Positions 1-5,694 of a DNA stretch of 6,878 nucleotides are shown one piece after another. Numbering within the stretch: the stretch's first letter is position 1; the number at the start of each line of letters is the position of its first letter. The notes below the pieces were generated by a model. The model made no database searches, was not told the origin of the DNA, and worked only from the letters and a program-made list of their open reading frames with translations. A program made the position numbers and the translations under genes. Origin of the DNA: an uncultured Eubacteriales bacterium (GTDB lineage Bacteria > Bacillota > Clostridia > Lachnospirales > CAG-274); NCBI GenBank assembly GCA_905201505.1, contig CAJKOJ010000082.1:1-6878 (forward strand), in the 5' to 3' direction.

Positions 1-25
1 TATTCTTGACAATTTACTTTAAATA

Positions 26-62
26 AAAGTGTAACCAATCATTGACACTTTAACATTTTTTT
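26..62 (+). terminator. Weak inverted repeat plus T-tract in the leader (possible upstream terminator or operator)
   Basis: AAAGTGT at 26-32 is the perfect reverse complement of ACACTTT at 45-51, separated by 12 nt. Four bases later comes a run of seven T (56-62). This could be the terminator of a gene lying to the left of the window, though a 7-bp stem with two G-C pairs and a 12-nt loop is weak. The half-sites also have the spacing of a dimeric repressor operator. It sits about 90 bases upstream of the best metN promoter, so a direct blocking role there is unlikely. Confidence 0.3.
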
Positions 63-137
63 ATCATTTACTTCCCATCATTAACTTGAACAGAAGCCTT
101 TTATATGTTAAAATAATATTCAATGCCAATGAAGTTA

Positions 138-166
138 TTGACAAATTAAAATATATATGTAATAAT
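138..166 (+). promoter_or_regulatory. Sigma-A-type promoter of the metNIQ operon
   Basis: A perfect -35 box TTGACA at 138-143 is followed after exactly 17 bases by AATAAT at 161-166, which matches TATAAT in five of six positions. A TG at 158-159, one base before the -10, makes it an extended -10 element. Transcription would start near 173, giving a leader of only about 40 bases before the metN start. Two further TTGACA hexamers occur at 6-11 and 42-47 but lack a good -10 at the right distance. No operator is obvious within the promoter itself. Confidence 0.7.
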
Positions 167-211
167 CATAGTAAAATAATAGGAATTGTTTGTGATTGAA
201 AGGAGGAAAAA

Positions 212-1213
212 ATGTCTATTGTAAAAATACAGAACCTCTCCAAAACCTTTAATACCAAAAATGGAGACATAAACGCTCTTAAAGATATAAATTTAGATAT
301 AGAACAAGGCGATATATTTGGTATAATAGGTTTAAGCGGTGCAGGCAAATCAACTCTTGTAAGATGTATAAATTTTCTTGAACATCCTACAGAAGGTACT
401 GTTTATTTTGAGGACAAGTCTCTTAACAGCCTTACAAAAAAGGAACTGCTTAAAGTCAGACAGTCAATGGGTATGATTTTTCAGAATTTTAATTTACTTG
501 AACAGAGAAATGCCCTTAAGAACATTTGCTACCCCCTTGAAATAGCGGGAGTACCTAAAGCACAGGCAGAAAAACGTGCAAAAGAACTTTTAAAGATTGT
601 AGGACTTGAAGACAGGGAAAAATCATATCCTGCACAACTATCAGGTGGTCAGAAGCAAAGAGTAGCAATAGCAAGAGCACTTGCTACAGAGCCTAAAATT
701 CTCCTTTGTGATGAAGCAACATCAGCTCTTGACCCTACAACAACACAGTCAATACTTGACCTTTTAAGAGAAATAAACAAAACAATGAATGTTACAGTCA
801 TTATTATTACTCATGAAATGAGTGTAATAGAAAAAATATGTAACAAAGTTGCAGTTATTGACAACAGCAGGATTGTAGAATGCGGCGATGTTAAAGAAAT
901 ATTTACAAACCCTCAATCCGATATGGCACGACAGCTCATTATTCCAAAAGACAGCATTATTCGCACACTTAAATCAGGCAGATATTTCAGAATAGTATTT
1001 GACAGTACAACAACACACAGACCAATATTATCTGAAATTACTCTTGAGTGCAATTACCCCATTAATCTGATTTATGCAGATTCCATTGAAATGCTCAAGG
1101 ATAATGCCATAGGTGAAATGGTGATTGAAAAAACAGGCGATACTGAAATTGATAATAAGATAAAAGCCTATCTTAATAAAAATAATATACGCTATGAGGA
1201 GGCTTCAAAATAA
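212..1213 (+). CDS. metN: Methionine ABC transporter ATP-binding protein MetN
   Basis: This is the cytoplasmic ATPase that powers high-affinity methionine import (D- and L-methionine in characterised homologues) by the MetNIQ complex. Visible ABC motifs are Walker A GLSGAGKST (residues 40-48), Q-loop Gln91, signature LSGGQ (143-147), Walker B ILLCDE (163-168) and switch His201. Residues from about 260 to the end form a C-terminal extension with the GEMVIEKTGD pattern typical of the NIL domain, which in studied MetN proteins binds methionine and inhibits transport when the cell is replete. At 333 aa it is full family length (about 340). The start is fixed by AAAGGAGG, about eight bases upstream of the ATG. 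Its TAA shares one base with the metI ATG, so translation is probably coupled. The order N-I-Q, the NIL domain and the MetQ lipoprotein downstream together make the methionine assignment strong; a related amino acid substrate cannot be excluded. Confidence 0.95.
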   Translation: MSIVKIQNLSKTFNTKNGDINALKDINLDIEQGDIFGIIGLSGAGKSTLVRCINFLEHPTEGTVYFEDKSLNSLTKKELLKVRQSMGMIFQNFNLLEQRNALKNICYPLEIAGVPKAQAEKRAKELLKIVGLEDREKSYPAQLSGGQKQRVAIARALATEPKILLCDEATSALDPTTTQSILDLLREINKTMNVTVIIITHEMSVIEKICNKVAVIDNSRIVECGDVKEIFTNPQSDMARQLIIPKDSIIRTLKSGRYFRIVFDSTTTHRPILSEITLECNYPINLIYADSIEMLKDNAIGEMVIEKTGDTEIDNKIKAYLNKNNIRYEEASK

Positions 1214-1899
1214 TGTTTAAACTATGTTTACTATCCTTAGAGCTTTCAAAATACTCCGGCGAAATAGGAATGGGAATACTTGAAACTTTATATATGACAA
1301 TAGTTTCAACAGTCATTGCCTATATTATAGGGCTTCCTTTAGGTATACTTCTCTCTATAACAGACAAGGAAGGAATATGCCCATGTAAAACTTTTAATGC
1401 TGTTGGCGGCTTTATAGTCAATGTATTAAGGTCAATTCCCTTTATAATACTTTTGATTGCTATTATACCTTTTACAAGACTTATTGTAGGTCAGGCAATA
1501 GGCTCTACAGCTACAATTGTTCCTCTTGTTATTTCTGCTTTTCCATTTGTAGCAAGAATGGTGGAATCTTCTATTAAAGAGGTTGATGCAGGAATAATTG
1601 AAGCGGCCGAATCTATGGGCACACCTACATTTAAAATTATTACAAAGGTTCTTATTCCTGAGGCAAAGCCATCGCTTATTGTTGGAAGTACCATTGCAGT
1701 TACAACTATTCTTGGTTATTCTACAATGGCTGGCTTTACTGGCGGAGGCGGTTTAGGTGCTATTGCTATTAACTACGGCTATTACCGCTACAATACGCCT
1801 GTAATGTTTATAACAGTTGTATTCCTTGTTATAATAGTACAAATTTTTCAGGAACTTGGTATGAGAGTTACAAGACGTACAGATAAAAGAATTAAATAA
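1213..1899 (+). CDS. metI: Methionine ABC transporter permease MetI
   Basis: This is the membrane subunit of the methionine importer; two copies form the translocation path. The 228-aa protein is a normal MetI length (about 215-230) with about five hydrophobic segments, roughly residues 22-48, 66-90, 98-117, 155-185 and 196-215. The cytoplasmic coupling (EAA) loop is clear at about 130-153, EAAESMGTP followed by LIPEAKPSL, and docks on MetN. The Gly-rich stretch near residues 174-183 (AGFTGGGGLG) is typical of MetI. The ATG at 1213 overlaps the metN TAA by one base and is served by GAGGAGG at 1196-1202, ten bases upstream, inside the metN 3' end. An internal Met20 (MGILETLYM) lies closer to where many homologues start, but it lacks an equally good ribosome binding site. 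A 40-base gap separates it from metQ. Confidence 0.94.
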   Translation: MFKLCLLSLELSKYSGEIGMGILETLYMTIVSTVIAYIIGLPLGILLSITDKEGICPCKTFNAVGGFIVNVLRSIPFIILLIAIIPFTRLIVGQAIGSTATIVPLVISAFPFVARMVESSIKEVDAGIIEAAESMGTPTFKIITKVLIPEAKPSLIVGSTIAVTTILGYSTMAGFTGGGGLGAIAINYGYYRYNTPVMFITVVFLVIIVQIFQELGMRVTRRTDKRIK

Positions 1900-1901
1900 T
1901 A

Positions 1902-1914
1902 CAGGCTCTGCCTG
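1902..1914 (+). other. Small hairpin between metI and metQ
   Basis: CAGGC (1902-1906) and GCCTG (1910-1914) pair perfectly around a 3-base TCT loop, immediately after the metI stop and 11 bases before the metQ ribosome binding site. There is no T-tract, so it is not a terminator. A GC-rich intercistronic hairpin in an AT-rich message could block 3' exonucleases or mark a processing point, letting the binding-protein message accumulate above the upstream genes. That role is inference; five pairs is short. Confidence 0.3.
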
Positions 1915-1939
1915 AACATAAGAAAGAGAGGAAAACACA

Positions 1940-2776
1940 ATGAAAAAATTATTTACAATTTTATGTACAGCATTAATTTCAACAGCCCTTTTATCAGGCT
2001 GTAATTCATCAACTCCTGCTGAGAGCAATGGAAATACAGATACAGCGGCAAGTACAATTACAGTTGCCGCAACACCTGCTCCTCATGCAGAAATTCTACA
2101 GGTTGCAAAAGAAGTTCTTGCAGAACAGGGTATAAACCTTGAAATAAAAGAATTTAATGACTATGTTATTCCTAACACAGCTACAGAAAGCAGTGAAGTT
2201 GACGCTAACTATTTTCAGCATAAGCCATACTTGGATGACTTTAACGAGAAGAACGGTTCTCACCTAGTATCTGTTGCCGCAATTCACTATGAACCATTCG
2301 GTATTTATGCAGGTAAAACTTCATCTCTTGAAGAAATCAAAGACGGTGCAAAAGTTTCTGTTCCTAATGACACAACAAATGAAGCAAGAGCTTTACTTCT
2401 TCTTGAAGCTCAAGGTCTTATTAAACTTAAAGAAGGTGCAGGACTTACAGCTACAAAGCTGGACATTGTAGAAAATCCAAAGAATCTTAATATTCAGGAA
2501 ATTGAAGCTGCACAGCTTGCAAGAACATTAGCTGATGTTGACCTTGCCGTTATTAATGGTAACTACGCAATTCAGGCAGGTTTAAATGTTTCAGACGCAC
2601 TTGCAATTGAAACTCAGGATTCTGAAGCTGCACAGACCTATGCAAATATTGTTGCAGTCAAAGAAGGCAATGAAAATAATGACAATATAAAAGCCCTTGT
2701 TGCAGCTCTTGAAAGCGATAAAGTTAAGCAGTTTATGGAAGAAAAATATCAGGGTGCTGTAGTACCTATGTTCTAA
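1940..2776 (+). CDS. metQ: Methionine-binding lipoprotein MetQ (NlpA family)
   Basis: This is the extracellular, membrane-anchored substrate-binding protein that delivers methionine to MetNI. The N-terminus is a lipoprotein signal: MKK, a hydrophobic stretch, then lipobox LLSGC with the acylated Cys at residue 21, followed by a Ser/Thr/Asn-rich linker to about residue 38. Family landmarks follow: VAATPAPHAEILQ (42-54), DANYFQHKPYLD (88-99), HYEPFGIYAGK (116-126) and NDTTNEARALLLLEAQG (143-159), then an NGNYA segment (207-211) with a conserved ligand-site Asn. At 278 aa it is full length. The start has GAGAGGA at 1926-1932, seven bases upstream. It is the last gene of the operon and is followed by a strong terminator. 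Proteins of this family are often annotated as generic NLPA lipoproteins; linkage to metN and metI settles the assignment. Confidence 0.94.
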   Translation: MKKLFTILCTALISTALLSGCNSSTPAESNGNTDTAASTITVAATPAPHAEILQVAKEVLAEQGINLEIKEFNDYVIPNTATESSEVDANYFQHKPYLDDFNEKNGSHLVSVAAIHYEPFGIYAGKTSSLEEIKDGAKVSVPNDTTNEARALLLLEAQGLIKLKEGAGLTATKLDIVENPKNLNIQEIEAAQLARTLADVDLAVINGNYAIQAGLNVSDALAIETQDSEAAQTYANIVAVKEGNENNDNIKALVAALESDKVKQFMEEKYQGAVVPMF

Positions 2777-2792
2777 TTAAATATTATTAAGT

Positions 2793-2831
2793 ATAACAGG
2801 AAATATTAAAAATATTTCCTGTTATTTTTTT
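2793..2831 (+). terminator. Rho-independent terminator of metNIQ
   Basis: Bases 2793-2807 and 2811-2825 form a perfect 15-bp stem with an AAA loop, followed directly by a T-run ending at 2831. It begins 17 bases after the metQ stop and separates the methionine operon from the TspO gene. The stem is A/T-rich, with only four G-C pairs, as expected in this genome. Confidence 0.88.
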
Positions 2832-2856
2832 GCGTATATAAAATTAATTTTCTGAA

Positions 2857-2862
2857 TATAAT
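2857..2862 (+). promoter_or_regulatory. Candidate -10 box for the TspO gene
   Basis: A perfect TATAAT lies 26 bases before the TspO start, downstream of the metNIQ terminator, so the gene probably has its own promoter. The hexamer 17 bases upstream (GTATAT) is a poor -35; the nearest TTG-containing hexamer (TTGCGT, 2830-2835) is 21 bases away and overlaps the terminator T-tract. A TG occurs three bases too early for a canonical extended -10. The placement is reasonable, the strength unknown. Confidence 0.4.
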
Positions 2863-2887
2863 TTATAAAAAAGCAGGGAGTAATTTT

Positions 2888-3358
2888 ATGGAAAACATAA
2901 ACAAAAAAACACTTATTAAGTCAATACTTATTCCCGTTATACTGGGATTTTTATCTTTTTTATTAAGCAAAGGCGGTCTCACAGTCTATCGTATGCTTGA
3001 AAAACCGCCTCTTACGCCTCCTGACTTTATTTTTCCAATAGTCTGGACAATTCTTTATGTACTTATGGGTATATCCTCATATATCGTCTATACCTCAGAC
3101 AATCCATACAAAGACCGGGCACTTACAATTTATGGAGTACAGCTGTTTTTTAACTTTTTTTGGAGTATAATATTCTTTGGTTTTTCTCAATATTTTGTTG
3201 CATTTATTTGGCTCGTATTATTAATTATAGCTATAATAGCTATGATATATACTTTTTACAAAGTTAATCCCGTTGCAGCATATTTACAGATACCTTATCT
3301 TATATGGTGTATTTTTGCGGCTTATCTGAATTTATCAATATATTTATTAAATAAATAA
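2888..3358 (+). CDS. tspO: TspO/MBR (translocator protein) family membrane protein
   Basis: A small five-helix membrane protein of the TspO/peripheral-benzodiazepine-receptor family. Characterised homologues bind porphyrins and other tetrapyrroles, and are linked to stress responses and tetrapyrrole handling; a firm transport function is not established. The hallmark motif KPPLTPPDFIFPIVWT spans residues 39-54, followed by VQLFFNFFWSIIFF (84-97) in helix 3 and the helix-5 motif PYLIWCIFAAYLN (136-148). Hydrophobic segments lie at about 9-27, 46-69, 80-98, 102-124 and 130-153. At 156 aa it is normal for the family. The ATG follows AGGGAG by seven bases. It stands between two hairpins, so it is a single-gene unit. 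No haem or porphyrin genes are visible nearby to suggest its ligand. Confidence 0.94.
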   Translation: MENINKKTLIKSILIPVILGFLSFLLSKGGLTVYRMLEKPPLTPPDFIFPIVWTILYVLMGISSYIVYTSDNPYKDRALTIYGVQLFFNFFWSIIFFGFSQYFVAFIWLVLLIIAIIAMIYTFYKVNPVAAYLQIPYLIWCIFAAYLNLSIYLLNK

Positions 3359-3359
3359 A

Positions 3360-3404
3360 ATAATGCCTTTGTACTGAAACATTACTTCAGTACAAAGGCA
3401 TTAT
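3360..3404. terminator. Bidirectional terminator between convergent units
   Basis: Bases 3360-3378 and 3386-3404 form a perfect 19-bp stem with a 7-base loop, starting one base after the tspO stop. On the + strand it is followed by an interrupted T-tract (TTTTCTT at 3407-3413 region). On the - strand it is followed by TTTTATTTATTTA, the complement of the A-rich tspO end. It lies 80 bases beyond the last stop of the minus-strand operon, with no other hairpin seen in between, so it probably stops transcription from both sides. Confidence 0.82.
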
Positions 3405-3483
3405 CAATTTTCTTATAAATAATAAATTTGCTTTGTATGTCATTTTAATAAAAGTTTTTTAATATTTGCTTTCTAACACTGTA

Positions 3484-4098
3484 TTACTTCTTACTTTTCT
3501 TTAAAAATGGTGCTCTCCATGACAATTTTTCATTTAAACAGCCTGTTACCATATTACTTGGAGTTATTCCATACAAAATCGGAGTTAAAAAAGCTATTAT
3601 TATTCCATCAGCAGCTTTTAATACAAAACTGCCCCACATACACGCAAACACTTGCGGAATACCATTATTTAAAGCCTTCTCGTAAAAAAATCTTTCCCAA
3701 TTACTGTCAGGTACTCCATTTGTCACCCACATAGTTAAAAAGGTTGCCGCAATAGTTCCAAATACAACAAAATATATTACAGCCTTAGGCATTTTTTTTA
3801 AACTGATGTACCCGTTTTTCCTGAGTGTAACACCAAATGATAATGCAGCAACCGCACTTATAAGGTAATAAACCAGTGAATGTACACCATATATTGCTGC
3901 TGACTGAAAAAAATTAGTTGCAAAGCCAACTAAAAGTCCCGCTGCAGGTTCGAGCATTACAGCTGCATAAACAGTTCCTACAGAATCCATCCACATAGGC
4001 AAATGATAAACATGAGCAACATAATAGAGTGAAAAATTCAGAACAACACTTATTAACATTATAATTATGTAATTACGTATTTTATTATTCTCCATCAT
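3484..4098 (-). CDS. ECF-S-like integral membrane protein, short form (function unknown)
   Basis: This 204-aa polytopic protein has about five or six hydrophobic segments, near residues 8-27, 37-62, 68-91, 106-126 and 147-177, and a basic C-terminal tail (LKKSKK). Early in the protein is PMWMDSVGT followed by a Pro/Gly-rich helix and FATNFF (34-64). This pattern of Trp-x-Asp, Gly, then a Gly-rich helix ending in Asn resembles the substrate-binding S components of energy-coupling-factor vitamin transporters and related sensor membrane domains. The same pattern recurs in the 263-aa protein of this operon, so the two look like distant paralogues. No EcfT or EcfA gene lies beside it. GGAGGAG at 4106-4112 sits seven bases before the first ATG; the second ATG (residue 2) is ten bases away and also possible. 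It starts one base after the K+ channel stop (TAG-T-ATG). The ECF-S link is a motif impression; the ligand is unknown. Confidence 0.75.
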   Translation of the reverse strand: MMENNKIRNYIIIMLISVVLNFSLYYVAHVYHLPMWMDSVGTVYAAVMLEPAAGLLVGFATNFFQSAAIYGVHSLVYYLISAVAALSFGVTLRKNGYISLKKMPKAVIYFVVFGTIAATFLTMWVTNGVPDSNWERFFYEKALNNGIPQVFACMWGSFVLKAADGIIIAFLTPILYGITPSNMVTGCLNEKLSWRAPFLKKSKK

Positions 4099-4099
4099 A

Positions 4100-4873
4100 C
4101 TATTTCTCCTCCATCTTCGCAGCAGCCGCCTCTTTTTCAGACTGAACTATTTGTTCTTTCTCCATTTTTTCTCTGGCAGCCGCCTCCAGGTCTTTATTAA
4201 GTTCATCCATAAATCCTGCTGTTACAACACCTGCAGGCATTGCAATTACAGCTACGCCAAAGAAGGAAGAAATCATACTGATAAACTTACCTATTTGTGT
4301 ACAGGGATAAATATCGCCATATCCTACAGTTGTCAATGCTGTAGTTGCCCAGTATAACGCATCATAAAAAGATGGAAAATTTTCTGCAGGTTCATGCACA
4401 AACATTACCAGAGCTGATATAAATATATATACAACAGCTATAGCCAATACTGACATCAAAGTTTTATATTGGTTTTTAAATACATTTGCAACACGTCTGC
4501 AGCTTTTGGAGTACTGAAATACTTTTGCAAGCCTTAGCAGCCTTAAAATCATAAAACTGCCAGGAAGCAGTCCGAGAGACGGCAGCAATCCAAGAATATC
4601 CATTATCGCCATTGGTGTAACAGGATATACAATAAAAGCAAAAGGAGAATTTGTCTTTAATTTATAATCCTCTGTCATCCACCTCATTATATAATCCAGG
4701 AATAATAAATATACGGTAACTGTCTCAAGCATTGCCATCTGCGGCGGTGCATTACGAAACATTAAAGGTAAAATGCTTATAATTGAAACTAGCATAATAT
4801 ACCAGTCATATAACTTACTTATTTTATCTCCCTTTTCAGCTATTGAAATAATAGAATAAATACGTTTTCTCAT
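4100..4873 (-). CDS. Voltage-gated-type potassium channel, six transmembrane helices
   Basis: Each subunit of a tetrameric K+ channel in the cytoplasmic membrane. The selectivity filter TTVGYGD is at residues 181-187, preceded by pore helix FYDALYWATTAL (169-180) and followed by the inner helix S6 (about 195-221) with a PAG sequence at the gating hinge. S1 to S3 lie near 24-41, 48-66 and 83-100, with acidic Asp60 (S2) and Asp92 (S3) in places usual for charge-pair partners. S4 (107-123) carries Arg111, Arg114 and Lys117 every third residue, with Lys123 further on, which supports real but modest voltage sensing. Residues 222-257 form an Ala/Glu/Lys-rich, probably coiled-coil tail instead of an RCK or cyclic-nucleotide domain. 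The ATG overlaps the previous gene's TAA by one base and has AGAGGGGA just upstream. Potassium selectivity follows from the filter; opening signal and physiological role are unknown. Confidence 0.93.
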   Translation of the reverse strand: MRKRIYSIISIAEKGDKISKLYDWYIMLVSIISILPLMFRNAPPQMAMLETVTVYLLFLDYIMRWMTEDYKLKTNSPFAFIVYPVTPMAIMDILGLLPSLGLLPGSFMILRLLRLAKVFQYSKSCRRVANVFKNQYKTLMSVLAIAVVYIFISALVMFVHEPAENFPSFYDALYWATTALTTVGYGDIYPCTQIGKFISMISSFFGVAVIAMPAGVVTAGFMDELNKDLEAAAREKMEKEQIVQSEKEAAAAKMEEK

Positions 4874-5664
4874 TATTTCCCCTCTTCCTTTTTCTCTTTA
4901 ACACTTACATCAGAGGCAATTTCAACTGAACTTTTATTTAATTTTTCATCCTCTTTCCTTTTGTTCAGCTTTTCCTGAGCCTTATCTTTAAGTTCATCAC
5001 TTTTATTTACAAACGCCTCATCACCGGCTGTATCAACAATAGCAAATTTAGGCAGTTCCTTTTTAAATCCACAGGCCTTTGCCCAGCTATCAGGTATAAT
5101 TTTCATTATACCATATATAACTAATGCAATTACAAGTTTATCCAAAAGGGCAATCAGCAAAAAACCCAGGAAATTAGCCCATGCCCCTCCTATATATATT
5201 GCTTCAAGCCTTGCAGAAACAGCTGTACGCAAAAAGTTACCGGCATATGTACCTCCAAAAAAGGCAAAGTTAATTGGAGTAATTAATGCTGCCTCAACAA
5301 AAGCCGTAATACCTATTGTAAAAACAACACTCTTAAAATTACTGAAAAATCCAAGTCTTACAATAGTACCGAATAAAACGGCAATAGCTGCCATTAAAGC
5401 AGTAAATACAGCTTTTGCCAACAAATTTGTAGGATCTATAAACATTACAGTCACATTATATAATACAGCAATAATGGCACCATAAAGCGGCCCGTTTACG
5501 CAGGCACCAAATAAAGGACCAAGTCCATCAAGCCAAACCGGTATTACCATACTGTCCGTAATAAAAAACTTAATAAATAAGTTAATTATTACTATTACGG
5601 GAATTACTATAACTTTTCTCAAATCCCATTTTATATTCATTAAATTTGTTTTATATTCCTTCAT
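4873..5664 (-). CDS. ECF-S-like integral membrane protein with charged C-terminal tail (function unknown)
   Basis: A 263-aa protein with a membrane part (about 17-190) and a long hydrophilic tail (about 191-263). Hydrophobic segments lie near 17-36, 44-76, 83-103, 111-132 and 160-190. The motif PVWLDGLGP (42-50), then NGPLYGAIIAVLYN (57-70), parallels PMWMDSVGT...FATN in the 204-aa protein of the same operon and recalls ECF-transporter S components. The tail is rich in Lys, Glu and Asp and ends in KEKKEEGK, so it is probably cytoplasmic and partly helical; such a tail is not expected on a simple S component. TAGGAGG at 5674-5680, nine bases before the ATG, supports the start. It lies 30 bases after the channel gene upstream and overlaps the K+ channel gene by one base. 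It may bind a small molecule or act as an accessory subunit to a channel; both are inference. Confidence 0.75.
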   Translation of the reverse strand: MKEYKTNLMNIKWDLRKVIVIPVIVIINLFIKFFITDSMVIPVWLDGLGPLFGACVNGPLYGAIIAVLYNVTVMFIDPTNLLAKAVFTALMAAIAVLFGTIVRLGFFSNFKSVVFTIGITAFVEAALITPINFAFFGGTYAGNFLRTAVSARLEAIYIGGAWANFLGFLLIALLDKLVIALVIYGIMKIIPDSWAKACGFKKELPKFAIVDTAGDEAFVNKSDELKDKAQEKLNKRKEDEKLNKSSVEIASDVSVKEKKEEGK

Positions 5665-5694
5665 AGCAATCAGCCTCCTATCTGTATTTTATTA

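Noticed and set aside
1..211. S-box or T-box riboswitch before metN
   Set aside because: I saw no S-box core, no T-box sequence and no leader terminator, and the promoter is too close to the gene.
166..348. Minus-strand open frame of 60 codons over the metN start
   Set aside because: It overlaps the metN promoter, ribosome binding site and Walker A region; no support.
1491..1694. Minus-strand open frame of 67 codons inside metI
   Set aside because: It is antisense to a strongly conserved permease, has no family resemblance and no good ribosome binding site.
1753..2028. Minus-strand open frame of 91 codons across metI-metQ
   Set aside because: It crosses two well-supported genes and their ribosome binding site; the protein looks random.
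3405..3483. Small gene or RNA between the terminator and the minus-strand operon end
   Set aside because: The stretch is short, A/T-rich, has no hairpin or ribosome binding site and is best read as the 3' untranslated end.
3507..3734. Plus-strand open frame of 75 codons opposite the 204-aa membrane protein
   Set aside because: It is the complement of a coding region with clear transmembrane structure and operon spacing.
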